In this document: piece after piece, positions 54,620 to 62,164 of the stretch | Numbering within the stretch: the first letter of the stretch is position 1 | Layout of the letters: each line of letters opens with the position of its first letter | NCBI GenBank assembly: GCA_041651735.1 | Contig: JBAZIR010000001.1 | Coordinates: 1-64,000, forward strand | Direction: 5' to 3' | Origin: CAIQCK01 sp041651735 | GTDB lineage: Bacteria > Verrucomicrobiota > Verrucomicrobiia > CAIQCK01 | Length of the DNA: 64,000 nucleotides | Program-made: the position numbers and the translations under genes | Notes under the pieces: generated by a model | What the model was told of the DNA's origin: nothing | The model's database searches: none | The model's input: only the letters and a program-made list of their open reading frames with translations

Positions 54620-55891
54620 ATGAACACATCACGTCGTTGTTTTCTTCAGTCGTCGGCCGCGTTTTTGGGCGCCGGTTCCGTGTCGGCTGCCGATTCCACC
54701 CGGGCCGAAGATCCGCGCCAGCATTATTTCGACGCCTTCTATTACAAGGAGCCGCCTGCGTTCCAGTTCGAGTATCCGTTCGACGGAGGCATTCTCCAGG
54801 AAGGCTGCGGCTATCCTGTCTTGGGCGCCGAGATGGGAACCGACGGCGTCAAACGCCTCAAGGTCCATGTCGTCGTCAAGGCTTCCGGCGTGTCGAATCT
54901 GGAAGTAGTCATGCCCGAAGGACAGGTCGTTCCGACAAGCATGGTATCCGGCCTGTACATGGGCACGGTCTTGCTCAAGGAGCGCGTCACGCCGATCAAG
55001 GCTCGGGGCAAGCGCAACGGCAAGCAGGTCGAAACCGTTTGCCGGGTCGTCTGGGCGAAAAACGTCTATAAGCGCTACCGGTGCTACATTGATGACCACA
55101 GTTTCTTTTTCCGCGACATCCTGAAGAATAATTACAAGAGTCTTTTCGACTGTTTCTATCTGGCCAAGTTACGGGAACTGAACCGGCGCTATAAAACGAA
55201 GTTCAACCTGAACTGTTTCAACTCAACGCCGGAACGGGATTTCACCCTTTCGATGTTTCCGGATAAGTACAAGCCGGAGTTCGAAGACAACGCCGACTGG
55301 CTCCGGCTGGCGTTTCATTCGGAAAACGAATTCCCGGGTGAGCCGTATCGCGAAGCGCCGCCGGAAAAGCTCGCGGCGGACTTCGACCTGGTTGCCAAAG
55401 AACTTAAGCGGATCGCCGGAAAGGCCTACACTGCCGGCCTGCAGATCCATTTCGCGATGGTTCGGGCCGATTCCTACAAAGTGTTGGCGCAGCGGGGCGT
55501 AAAAATGCTCCAGACAAGTGGCAGGAAACATCCATCGTCCGGCGATAAGTTCTGTGACTTCATGTTGCCGAACTCGATTACCGCCTACATCCGCGAGAAC
55601 CAGGGCTGGATGGATTTCGATTCCGGCGTCATTTTCTACAATGGAGCCTTGCCTGCGACCTGCGAATGGACTCCGGTTGAGCAGACGATTCCCCTCATGC
55701 ATCGCAAGCTCGACAACCCCAAACTAAATTCCCTGATCAACATCGCCGGACACGAGCAGTACTGGTGGCCCTTTTACAAAAACTACAAGAAGGACAACTT
55801 TGATCGTTGGGAAGCGGCACTCCGTTACGTCACCGAACAAGGTTATAAACCGATTTGGATCGAGGACGGTTTCTTCGGCGGTGCCGAATGA
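54620..55891 (+). CDS. Tat-signal secreted protein of unknown function
   Basis: A 423-residue protein I cannot assign. It has a Tat-like signal (MNTSRRCFLQSSAAFLGAGS). The middle has RYRCYIDDHSFFFRDI, then LRLAFHSENEFPGEPYREAP, a His/Asp/Glu-rich stretch that may be an active site and loosely recalls polysaccharide-deacetylase-like (NodB) proteins. GWMDFDSGVIFYNGALPATC lies near the C-terminus. It sits between copy 1 of the DegT-like gene and a short copy of that gene's 3' end. The start at 54620 puts the RR motif near the N-terminus. Confidence 0.65.
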   Translation: MNTSRRCFLQSSAAFLGAGSVSAADSTRAEDPRQHYFDAFYYKEPPAFQFEYPFDGGILQEGCGYPVLGAEMGTDGVKRLKVHVVVKASGVSNLEVVMPEGQVVPTSMVSGLYMGTVLLKERVTPIKARGKRNGKQVETVCRVVWAKNVYKRYRCYIDDHSFFFRDILKNNYKSLFDCFYLAKLRELNRRYKTKFNLNCFNSTPERDFTLSMFPDKYKPEFEDNADWLRLAFHSENEFPGEPYREAPPEKLAADFDLVAKELKRIAGKAYTAGLQIHFAMVRADSYKVLAQRGVKMLQTSGRKHPSSGDKFCDFMLPNSITAYIRENQGWMDFDSGVIFYNGALPATCEWTPVEQTIPLMHRKLDNPKLNSLINIAGHEQYWWPFYKNYKKDNFDRWEAALRYVTEQGYKPIWIEDGFFGGAE

Positions 55892-55918
55892 CGATGTACG
55901 GTGCGGCATTCAGCCAAT

Positions 55919-55943
55919 CGCCGCGCTGACGAAGAAGGCGTAG
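55919..55943 (+). pseudogene. Scar matching the 3' end of the DegT-like gene
   Basis: Bases 55919-55941 match the last codons of the DegT-like gene (54479-54501) at 22 of 23 positions, including the GAAGAAGGCGT run that precedes the TGA. Here one change turns the stop context into TAG. No other part of the gene is present, so it looks like the remnant of a third copy or a recombination junction. Confidence 0.6.
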
Positions 55944-56031
55944 GAAGTCGGCTGCGAAGGCTGCGGCAGAACTGCTGCAACGAACAACAGCAGCGGTATA
56001 GCCGAGACGCCTGCGCCATCTTGAGAGCGCG

Positions 56032-57525
56032 ATGAAGAGAATCTCTTACAAGTTGCGGGGAGTTGTCTCAGTATGGATGCTCATCGTCACGACGGTTCCT
56101 CTTCTGCATGGGGATCATGGGCCGATGAGATTGGGTGAAGCAGTGCAACGGTCCGAACTGATCATCCTCGGGAAGCTGGTCCCTAACGGGGAGAAACTTG
56201 ATGTGACAGTAGAGGAAGTTCTGAAGGGGACTTTGCCGCAGAACTTCGCTCTACAATGCTGGTCATCGTCCTACAAGACGAAAGAAGGACGCGAGACGCG
56301 AAACTACGTATTTGATATGGAGACCTTTTTGGCACTTGAGGATTTGGTCTCGTCGCCTCGACGTCTCATTTTTCTCCACACTGATTGGATGAAGCGAATC
56401 ATGCCGTTTCACCCCGCCTGCTTTCAGACATTGGAAGTCAAACCGCGCGTCATTGAACTGCTCGCCATGATGCGCAACCCCGCGCCGTTCGTTTCCTCGC
56501 AGAAATACCGGGACGACATTGATCTAATCAACTTGCTCGGCTATCTGTTTTACGCCGCTCGCGTCTCAGCGCCGGGGCTGCCGGATTTGGAGAGGAGTTT
56601 TAGCGGAAACTACGAGCAGATCCCTTGGGAGCACATCTGTTTCACACTCAAGTTCACGTTTGTGCCGACACGAAAACCAATGCTTCAGATGGAGCCTTTT
56701 GATGTCAAAGGGCCTATTGCACACCTCATTCGTCAGGCTCATGACTCAGGCTATCTGGAAAAAGAGGCCAGTCAGGCGAAGAACAAACTCCCGGCGGCTT
56801 TCAGTGTAACGGTAGATACGACTTGGAAGACACGTGTCGGGGATCTTTCTTCAGAGGCAGCCGCTGAGTTTCTGCGGGCACGGCTTCGGTCTGAGGATTT
56901 GGAGGTCGTCCAAGCCTCGTTTCATGCGTTGGGTTTGATGCTCGACCGGGATGCAGTGCCGATTGCCATTGACATGCTCCGGCTGTTGCATAAAGACCGC
57001 AAGTTTCGCGCTGCTGCTGCTCGGTTTCTTTCGTGGGCAAAGGACCCACGCTCGGTCGCAGCGATCTGCATGACACTTGACGAACTGCCACGTTATATCC
57101 CTTACGGCGGCAACCCCGATTACGACCCAGTCTTGAATGAACTGGGATCAGGCCTTGGGGAAGCAGTCTGTAACCTCCGCGATGCGAAAACGATCCCTGC
57201 TCTCAAGCGCGCGATACTCAAAGGCTATGCAGGTTTCCGAATCTCTTGGACGTTGAGTCAAATTGGGAGTGAAGACGCGTTCGAGGTTCTTATCACGAAT
57301 GTGCGTTCTCTGCCTGCTGGAGACTCTTTTTTTTCCGCCCTTGAGCTAGTGAATATGGTCCGACGTTCAAATCTGCCAATTGAACCTTGGATGAAACGAC
57401 AGTCCTCTGACAGCGCTTCGAATCCTGGTTTTGTCGCACAGTGGGTCGAATGGTGGGAACAACACAAGGCGGAATTCCGGATTGTTCGCTCATCGGAGGA
57501 GGCTTGGAAACTGTATGGCGACTGA
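56032..57525 (+). CDS. Secreted HEAT-repeat-like protein
   Basis: A 497-residue protein with a signal-like N-terminus (GVVSVWMLIVTTVPLLHG). The N-terminal third is mixed (ELIILGKLVPNGEKLDVTVEEVLKG). The rest has HEAT-like helical pairs (LQASFHALGLMLDRDAVPIAID-type repeats, and AVCNLRDAKTIPALKRAI). No catalytic motif is seen. Its base composition looks less GC-rich than its neighbours, hinting at different ancestry. Function unknown. Confidence 0.7.
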   Translation: MKRISYKLRGVVSVWMLIVTTVPLLHGDHGPMRLGEAVQRSELIILGKLVPNGEKLDVTVEEVLKGTLPQNFALQCWSSSYKTKEGRETRNYVFDMETFLALEDLVSSPRRLIFLHTDWMKRIMPFHPACFQTLEVKPRVIELLAMMRNPAPFVSSQKYRDDIDLINLLGYLFYAARVSAPGLPDLERSFSGNYEQIPWEHICFTLKFTFVPTRKPMLQMEPFDVKGPIAHLIRQAHDSGYLEKEASQAKNKLPAAFSVTVDTTWKTRVGDLSSEAAAEFLRARLRSEDLEVVQASFHALGLMLDRDAVPIAIDMLRLLHKDRKFRAAAARFLSWAKDPRSVAAICMTLDELPRYIPYGGNPDYDPVLNELGSGLGEAVCNLRDAKTIPALKRAILKGYAGFRISWTLSQIGSEDAFEVLITNVRSLPAGDSFFSALELVNMVRRSNLPIEPWMKRQSSDSASNPGFVAQWVEWWEQHKAEFRIVRSSEEAWKLYGD

Positions 57526-57536
57526 ATTGGAGCACA

Positions 57537-57557
57537 GTCATTAGTTATTGGTCATTG
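57537..57557. repeat. Short heptad repeat array downstream of the HEAT-like gene
   Basis: Three 7-mers, GTCATTA, GTTATTG, GTCATTG, begin 12 bases after the stop. They share the GTnA start with the other heptad arrays in the window. Confidence 0.5.
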
Positions 57558-57702
57558 GGATCACCCTTGACGGTGGGTGGCGGAGGATAGAGCGGTGGAC
57601 AGATTGAGAATCGGAGTGGTGGAGTAGTAGAGTGTCGGCCGGAGGACGTGCGGCATCTGAAGGAACGAATATATCGAGATCGACCGTCATCCGAACACCA
57701 CT

Positions 57703-59070
57703 ATGAAAAAGACATTACTGGTCATTGCTTTGGTGACAGCGGTTTCGCGCGCGGCGGAGCCTCAGCATGCGGTGGAGACGTGCCCGGCGAGCAGCGCTGC
57801 ACAGGCGGAGTATGTTCTCTACGATGATTTCTCGTGGCCCAACACCACTCTCGACCGGGCGAAATGGTGGCGAGGAGGTTTGGATGGCGTGGACGGCACA
57901 AACACCATATTGAACGAGTCGGATCTTACGTCTTCGGTGATGTTCTCTGGAGGTGACTTCAAGTTCGTGATCGGCGGGCCCTCCGCCTCGTCGCAGGGGC
58001 TTTTTGGTTTGGGTGACATTGACGACGGTGACCCGTTCCTCATTCTTTCCGACAAGGGGGCAGGCTGGCGTTTTCACGTTCGAAGCGGCTCGAAGACTTA
58101 CACAGGCCCGGTCATTGCGTCCTCGCTGGCCAAGGGTGATGTGGTTGTGTTCCATTGGGACTCGAACGGTTCCAGCGTCTCGATCAACGGAGTAGTGAAG
58201 GACTCGCAGTCAACCGTGCATCCGCCCCACATGCCGCTGACCATGCTGGAGTGGACCGGCACTGCGACCCAGCCGGATAGGGCCAGTGGAAGGATGGTCC
58301 TGGACTCTGTCAGCTATTCAGCTACCCCGGTTTCCAGTCCGAAGCCTTCGACGACGACTTCTGTCGAGTCAACCGGGACGAGAGTGTTATCCGCAAAGCT
58401 GGTGGAGGACACTTTCGTTGACTGCTCAAACCCCGGCACAAACGTCAATGGAAGCACGCATCAGATTTACATTCGAAACAGCCGATATCATCCCGACCTC
58501 ACCGGGGCCGGAAAAACATTGGACGCAGGCCATTTGGGATTGGTTCAGTTTGCCTTGCCTCAACTTCCCGCTGGCTGGAATGTGACCGCCGCGCGGCTTG
58601 CGGGTGAGGTTGCTCAGAACCATAAGTCGTATGGCATGCCCGGTTGGGCGCCAGCCAGGCCGATAGAGCTGGAGGTGCTGGGTCTCGGCGTGAATCCTGA
58701 TCTTGCCGCGGTTACCTACAATGCCGTGCATGATGCCACGGGCCACGGCGTGATAACCGATTACTCGGCTTCAGGCAGTGTCAATTTCACATTCGGCAGT
58801 CAGGCTCAGTCGCTGGAGGTCTTGCGATTCAATACGTCCGCGACACCTGCCGGCAGTCTTTTGCAGTTCCCGGATCCAGAGGGCAAGCTGTGCGCATTCG
58901 TGCGAAGCAAGATCAGTCGCACCGGACCCGTGGTTATCACACTCGCCATAGGTCCGGGTCGAACGCAGGCTGTATCGGGGATGGACTGCGACTTCAAGTT
59001 TTACGCCAAGGAGAATACTGCCGGCCGGTCTCCCATGTCGCTCACGCTGGAACTAAAACAGGTGCCGTGA
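57703..59070 (+). CDS. Secreted two-domain beta-sandwich protein, CBM-like
   Basis: A 455-residue exported protein with signal peptide MKKTLLVIALVTAVSRAA. Residues about 38-205 look like a concanavalin/LamG-type beta sandwich (YDDFSWPNTTLDRAKWW, GVVKDSQSTVHPPHMPLTML). After a Ser/Thr/Pro linker, residues about 225-455 form a DNRLRE/CBM96-like domain (VEDTFVDCSNPGTNVNGS, IYIRNS, HLGLVQFALPQLPAG). No enzyme motif is seen. It may bind glycans at the surface. Family calls are by eye. Confidence 0.65.
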   Translation: MKKTLLVIALVTAVSRAAEPQHAVETCPASSAAQAEYVLYDDFSWPNTTLDRAKWWRGGLDGVDGTNTILNESDLTSSVMFSGGDFKFVIGGPSASSQGLFGLGDIDDGDPFLILSDKGAGWRFHVRSGSKTYTGPVIASSLAKGDVVVFHWDSNGSSVSINGVVKDSQSTVHPPHMPLTMLEWTGTATQPDRASGRMVLDSVSYSATPVSSPKPSTTTSVESTGTRVLSAKLVEDTFVDCSNPGTNVNGSTHQIYIRNSRYHPDLTGAGKTLDAGHLGLVQFALPQLPAGWNVTAARLAGEVAQNHKSYGMPGWAPARPIELEVLGLGVNPDLAAVTYNAVHDATGHGVITDYSASGSVNFTFGSQAQSLEVLRFNTSATPAGSLLQFPDPEGKLCAFVRSKISRTGPVVITLAIGPGRTQAVSGMDCDFKFYAKENTAGRSPMSLTLELKQVP

Positions 59071-59431
59071 CTGTCGGCGTGATCAACGCCTGACTCTGGA
59101 CGGATTCCTGGTCCTTCCGGTGGCGAGGGGGAGTGGAGTGTTGGGTCGCTGGAGTGGTGGGACCGGAGGGATTCGGAATGAGCCGAAGGCGCGGCATTGG
59201 TAACAGGTGATTCATGACTTGTGACTCGTGACTCGTGATTCGTGTGCGTCCATTTTCATACGTTGCGGCGATCTGGGTTTGGCCTTGACGGTTTGGAACA
59301 CGGGCGTAGGCTGCGCAGCAGCAAGGTGAGAGCGTATCGCGAGAGTACCAAGGAGCGAAAGGCAACGCCCGGATTTGCACAATTACTGTCGGCCGGCTGC
59401 AACTGACATACATGACTGAAGGAGATTCCCC
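59071..59431. other. Gene-free stretch with repeats
   Basis: A 361-base gap without a credible gene. It holds the heptad array at 59200-59248, GGAGTGG-rich degenerate sequence at 59130-59160 similar in look to 57575-57640, and a weak promoter-like pair TTGACG (59285) and TAGGCT (59307) pointing to the next gene. No tRNA or hairpin terminator was seen. Confidence 0.6.
59200..59248. repeat. Heptad repeat array upstream of the Cys-rich gene
   Basis: Seven 7-mers in a row: GTAACAG, GTGATTC, ATGACTT, GTGACTC, GTGACTC, GTGATTC, GTGTGCG. Nearly the same unit as the reverse complement of the array at 35724-35800. Confidence 0.75.
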
Positions 59432-60586
59432 ATGAAGACACACAAGATCAGCCGAACTCAATTCGTCCGCGAAGGAGCATGTCTTGCGGCCGGGGCATTC
59501 TTCAGCGACGTGTTCGCACCGCAAACCGCCTGCGCGCAGGAGAACCGGCCGCAATGCGCATCTCAACCCTCCGGTTGTCCCGGGGCGGCCGCTGCCGGGA
59601 AATCCGGTTTCACGTTGCGGCCTTACGAACTCCTTTGCCTCGTGTGTTCCCTCGGCGGGGACCGGGGCTGTCCTCAGAATGCGAAACTCGCGGCTGCGCT
59701 GGAGAAAATCCGGCGGCAGCCGGACATTCCGCTGACGCTATGCTGCAATGCGGGCGATGTTTACTCCTACCAAGACCCGGGCACCGAAGCGGACACCGCG
59801 GAGGGCCGCGATTACAATCGCAAGCGCGACCTCGACATCCTGCTGAAGCTCGACGCCGCGCCCGGCGCCACGCAACCGGCGCGGATTTGGCTGGCCATGC
59901 TGCTCAAACGGATTTCCACGGTGGCGGGACTATGTGCCTACAGCAGCGTCACGTCGGAGGCCTGGAAAGGTTGTGCCAAAGCCGCGAGCGGCTGTTACGA
60001 ACGGGCGCAGAAGCAGGGCTTGACCCTGCTCATCCCGCCCCGCGACGAGGCGGAGATGACGCGCGAGAAGGAAGCTTCGATCGCCGCGCTGAAATCCGCC
60101 AAAGAAGTCACCATCCGGCCTCATATCCTTGTTTGTGCGGTGTGCCAGTATGGCGGCGGCACACGTCCCCCATTCAAGCCTGACAATCTCCCGGAGCTTT
60201 TGCAGATGATCCTCACCGAGCGGCCGGACGTGCCGGTCAAATTCGTGCGCGGCGCGGATTGGATGATGTGCGCGCCCTGTCCCTCGCGCGTCGCGGCGAC
60301 CAATGCCTGCGTGTGCGGCGCGATCAAGTCGGGTGGCCTATACAACGAGTTGAAGGATCTCAACGTGCTTCAACGTCTCGGGCTGACTTTTGGTTCCACC
60401 ATGAAGGCTCGCGACCTGTGTCTGCTGATTTTTGAGAAAATCCCGACCGTGACAGGCGTGTGCGCGCTGGATATCGATGGCTTGGCCGCGCAGTCCATCT
60501 GGCGCGACGGCTGCGGCGGCAAACCTCACCCCGCTTACGACAAGGGTCGCAAAGCGTTGCTCGAGAAACTGGGCGGGAAAGCCTGA
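59432..60586 (+). CDS. Secreted Cys-rich protein with two DUF1284-like repeats
   Basis: A 384-residue exported protein with about 21 cysteines. The N-terminus (SRTQFVREGACLAAGAFFSDVF) resembles a Tat signal but lacks the second Arg. Two homologous halves follow: about 60-190 (LRPYELLCLVCSLGGDRGC, RDLDILLKLDAAP, RISTVAGLCAY, GCAKAASGCYE) and about 228-380 (IRPHILVCAVCQYGGG, MMCAPCPS, KDLNVLQRLGL, KIPTVTGVCALD, RDGCGGKPHPAYDKGRKALLEKL). The halves recall DUF1284, a small Cys-bearing domain. Metal or Fe-S binding is possible, not shown. An ACTGAAGGAG ribosome site precedes the ATG. Confidence 0.7.
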   Translation: MKTHKISRTQFVREGACLAAGAFFSDVFAPQTACAQENRPQCASQPSGCPGAAAAGKSGFTLRPYELLCLVCSLGGDRGCPQNAKLAAALEKIRRQPDIPLTLCCNAGDVYSYQDPGTEADTAEGRDYNRKRDLDILLKLDAAPGATQPARIWLAMLLKRISTVAGLCAYSSVTSEAWKGCAKAASGCYERAQKQGLTLLIPPRDEAEMTREKEASIAALKSAKEVTIRPHILVCAVCQYGGGTRPPFKPDNLPELLQMILTERPDVPVKFVRGADWMMCAPCPSRVAATNACVCGAIKSGGLYNELKDLNVLQRLGLTFGSTMKARDLCLLIFEKIPTVTGVCALDIDGLAAQSIWRDGCGGKPHPAYDKGRKALLEKLGGKA

Positions 60587-60652
60587 AGACCGCCGCCATC
60601 CACTGCGTATCAACCCGACTCGCTCAACTGACTAAAGGAGTTCCCTCTCCCC

Positions 60653-62008
60653 ATGAACAACCAACTCACCCGCCGCCATTTCATTCAAACCGCCGCCGCA
60701 GGCTCCGCCGCGCTCATCTGGCTTGGTGGGCACAGCGGCCCGAACGTCTTTGCAGCGGACGCCGCCAAACCCGCCGTCCTCGGCGGCAAGCCCGCCCACA
60801 CGGGCGGCTGGCCGAAGTGGCCGGAGTGGCATCAGGAATGGGAGGCCCAGGTCCTCGACGTGCTCCGCAGCGGAAAATGGTGCCGCGCAGGCGTTGGCGG
60901 CCAGGTGCCGGAGTTCGAGGCCGCATGGGCCAAACTCCTCGGCGTCAAACGCGCCCTCGCCACGTCCAGCGGCACCACCGCGCTCATCACCAGCCTCCAT
61001 GTCGTGGGAGTGGACGCCGGCGACGAAGTCATCGTCTCGCCTTTTACTTTCAACGCCGCCTACAACGTCATCCTGACCCAGAAAGCCCTGCCGGTGTTTG
61101 CCGACACCGACCCCGAGACGCTCACGATGTGTCCGAAGTCCATCGAGAGCCGGATCACTGAGCGCACCAAGGCCATCCTGCCGGTCCACATTTACGGCAT
61201 GCCCTGCGACATGGACCCGATCAACGCCATCGCCAAAAAACACAAGCTCGCCGTCGTGGAGGACGCCTGCCAGGCGAACATGGCGGAATACAAAGGCCGC
61301 AAGTGCGGCACGCTCGGCGACCTCGGCTGCTTCAGTTTCCAGAACTCCAAGCACATGCCCGCCGGCGAAGGCGGCGCGGTCGTTGGCATGAGCGACGAGC
61401 TGCTGGACCGCTGTCATTCGTTCCACAACTGCGGCCGTTCCGTCGGCAGCTTCAAGGGCCACGGCTGTTTCGCCCGCGGCACCAACTACAGGATGCAACA
61501 TTTCCAAGCCGCCATGCTCCTGCAACGGTTCGACTATTTGCAGAAGGAAACCCAGATTCGTCATGCCAACTCCAGCTATCTCAACGCCAACCTTGCGAAG
61601 ATTCCCGGCATCGCCCCCGCGCGTCTGCCGGAGAACAGTTGGGGGACGTATTATCTGTTCCCGTTCCTATACGACGCGCAGCAATTCAACGGACTGCCGC
61701 GCGCCAGGTTCATTCGCGCGCTCGGCGCGGAAGGAATCCCCTGCGGCGCCGGCTACGGTGAACAGTATAACGACGGCATCATCGACGAGGCGATCAACTC
61801 GACCGGTTACAAGCGCCTCTGGAGCGCCGACCGGCTGAAGGCGTATCGGGAGAGCTTCAACGAACTGAAGGGCACCAAGAAAGCCTGCGAGACGGTCGTG
61901 TGCTTTTCCCACAGCCTGCTCATGGCCGACCGCAGCGCCATGGACCACATCCTCGACGCCATCCGCAAGATCCAAGCCCACAGCGCCGAGTTGGCAAAGA
62001 AGGCGTGA
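60653..62008 (+). CDS. Tat-exported DegT/DnrJ-type aminotransferase-like protein, copy 2
   Basis: Same length (451 residues), gapless alignment and, by eye, about four of five residues identical to copy 1 at 53148. It has the Tat signal (LTRRHFIQTAAAGSAALIWL), SGTTALITSL, and the PLP lysine in FQNSKHMPAGEGG (Lys233). The middle (about residues 150-270) is nearly identical to copy 1 even at synonymous sites; the stretch 285-375 is much more diverged, so ligand specificity may differ. It starts with a strong AAAGGAG and follows the Cys-rich gene by 66 bases. Confidence 0.88.
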   Translation: MNNQLTRRHFIQTAAAGSAALIWLGGHSGPNVFAADAAKPAVLGGKPAHTGGWPKWPEWHQEWEAQVLDVLRSGKWCRAGVGGQVPEFEAAWAKLLGVKRALATSSGTTALITSLHVVGVDAGDEVIVSPFTFNAAYNVILTQKALPVFADTDPETLTMCPKSIESRITERTKAILPVHIYGMPCDMDPINAIAKKHKLAVVEDACQANMAEYKGRKCGTLGDLGCFSFQNSKHMPAGEGGAVVGMSDELLDRCHSFHNCGRSVGSFKGHGCFARGTNYRMQHFQAAMLLQRFDYLQKETQIRHANSSYLNANLAKIPGIAPARLPENSWGTYYLFPFLYDAQQFNGLPRARFIRALGAEGIPCGAGYGEQYNDGIIDEAINSTGYKRLWSADRLKAYRESFNELKGTKKACETVVCFSHSLLMADRSAMDHILDAIRKIQAHSAELAKKA

Positions 62009-62097
62009 GAGGAAATGTCTATTGTTGAGACCCGACCCCCAATTCCCCCGCGTGAGAGGAATTGTCTATTGTTGAGACCCGACTCCCAATTTCCCCA
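62004..62097. repeat. Tandem 47-bp direct repeat after DegT-like copy 2
   Basis: Two adjacent 47-bp units (62004-62050 and 62051-62097) that match at 43 of 47 positions. The first includes the gene's TGA. Both contain TGTCTATTGTTGAGACCCGA. A related stretch, GTTGAGACTCGACTC, lies after copy 1 near 54518. Confidence 0.9.
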
Positions 62098-62164
62098 CGG
62101 CAAGCCCAAGGCGGCAACGGACCTGAGAGGCGCGACGTGGTTGCGACTGGACGCTCAAAATAGA

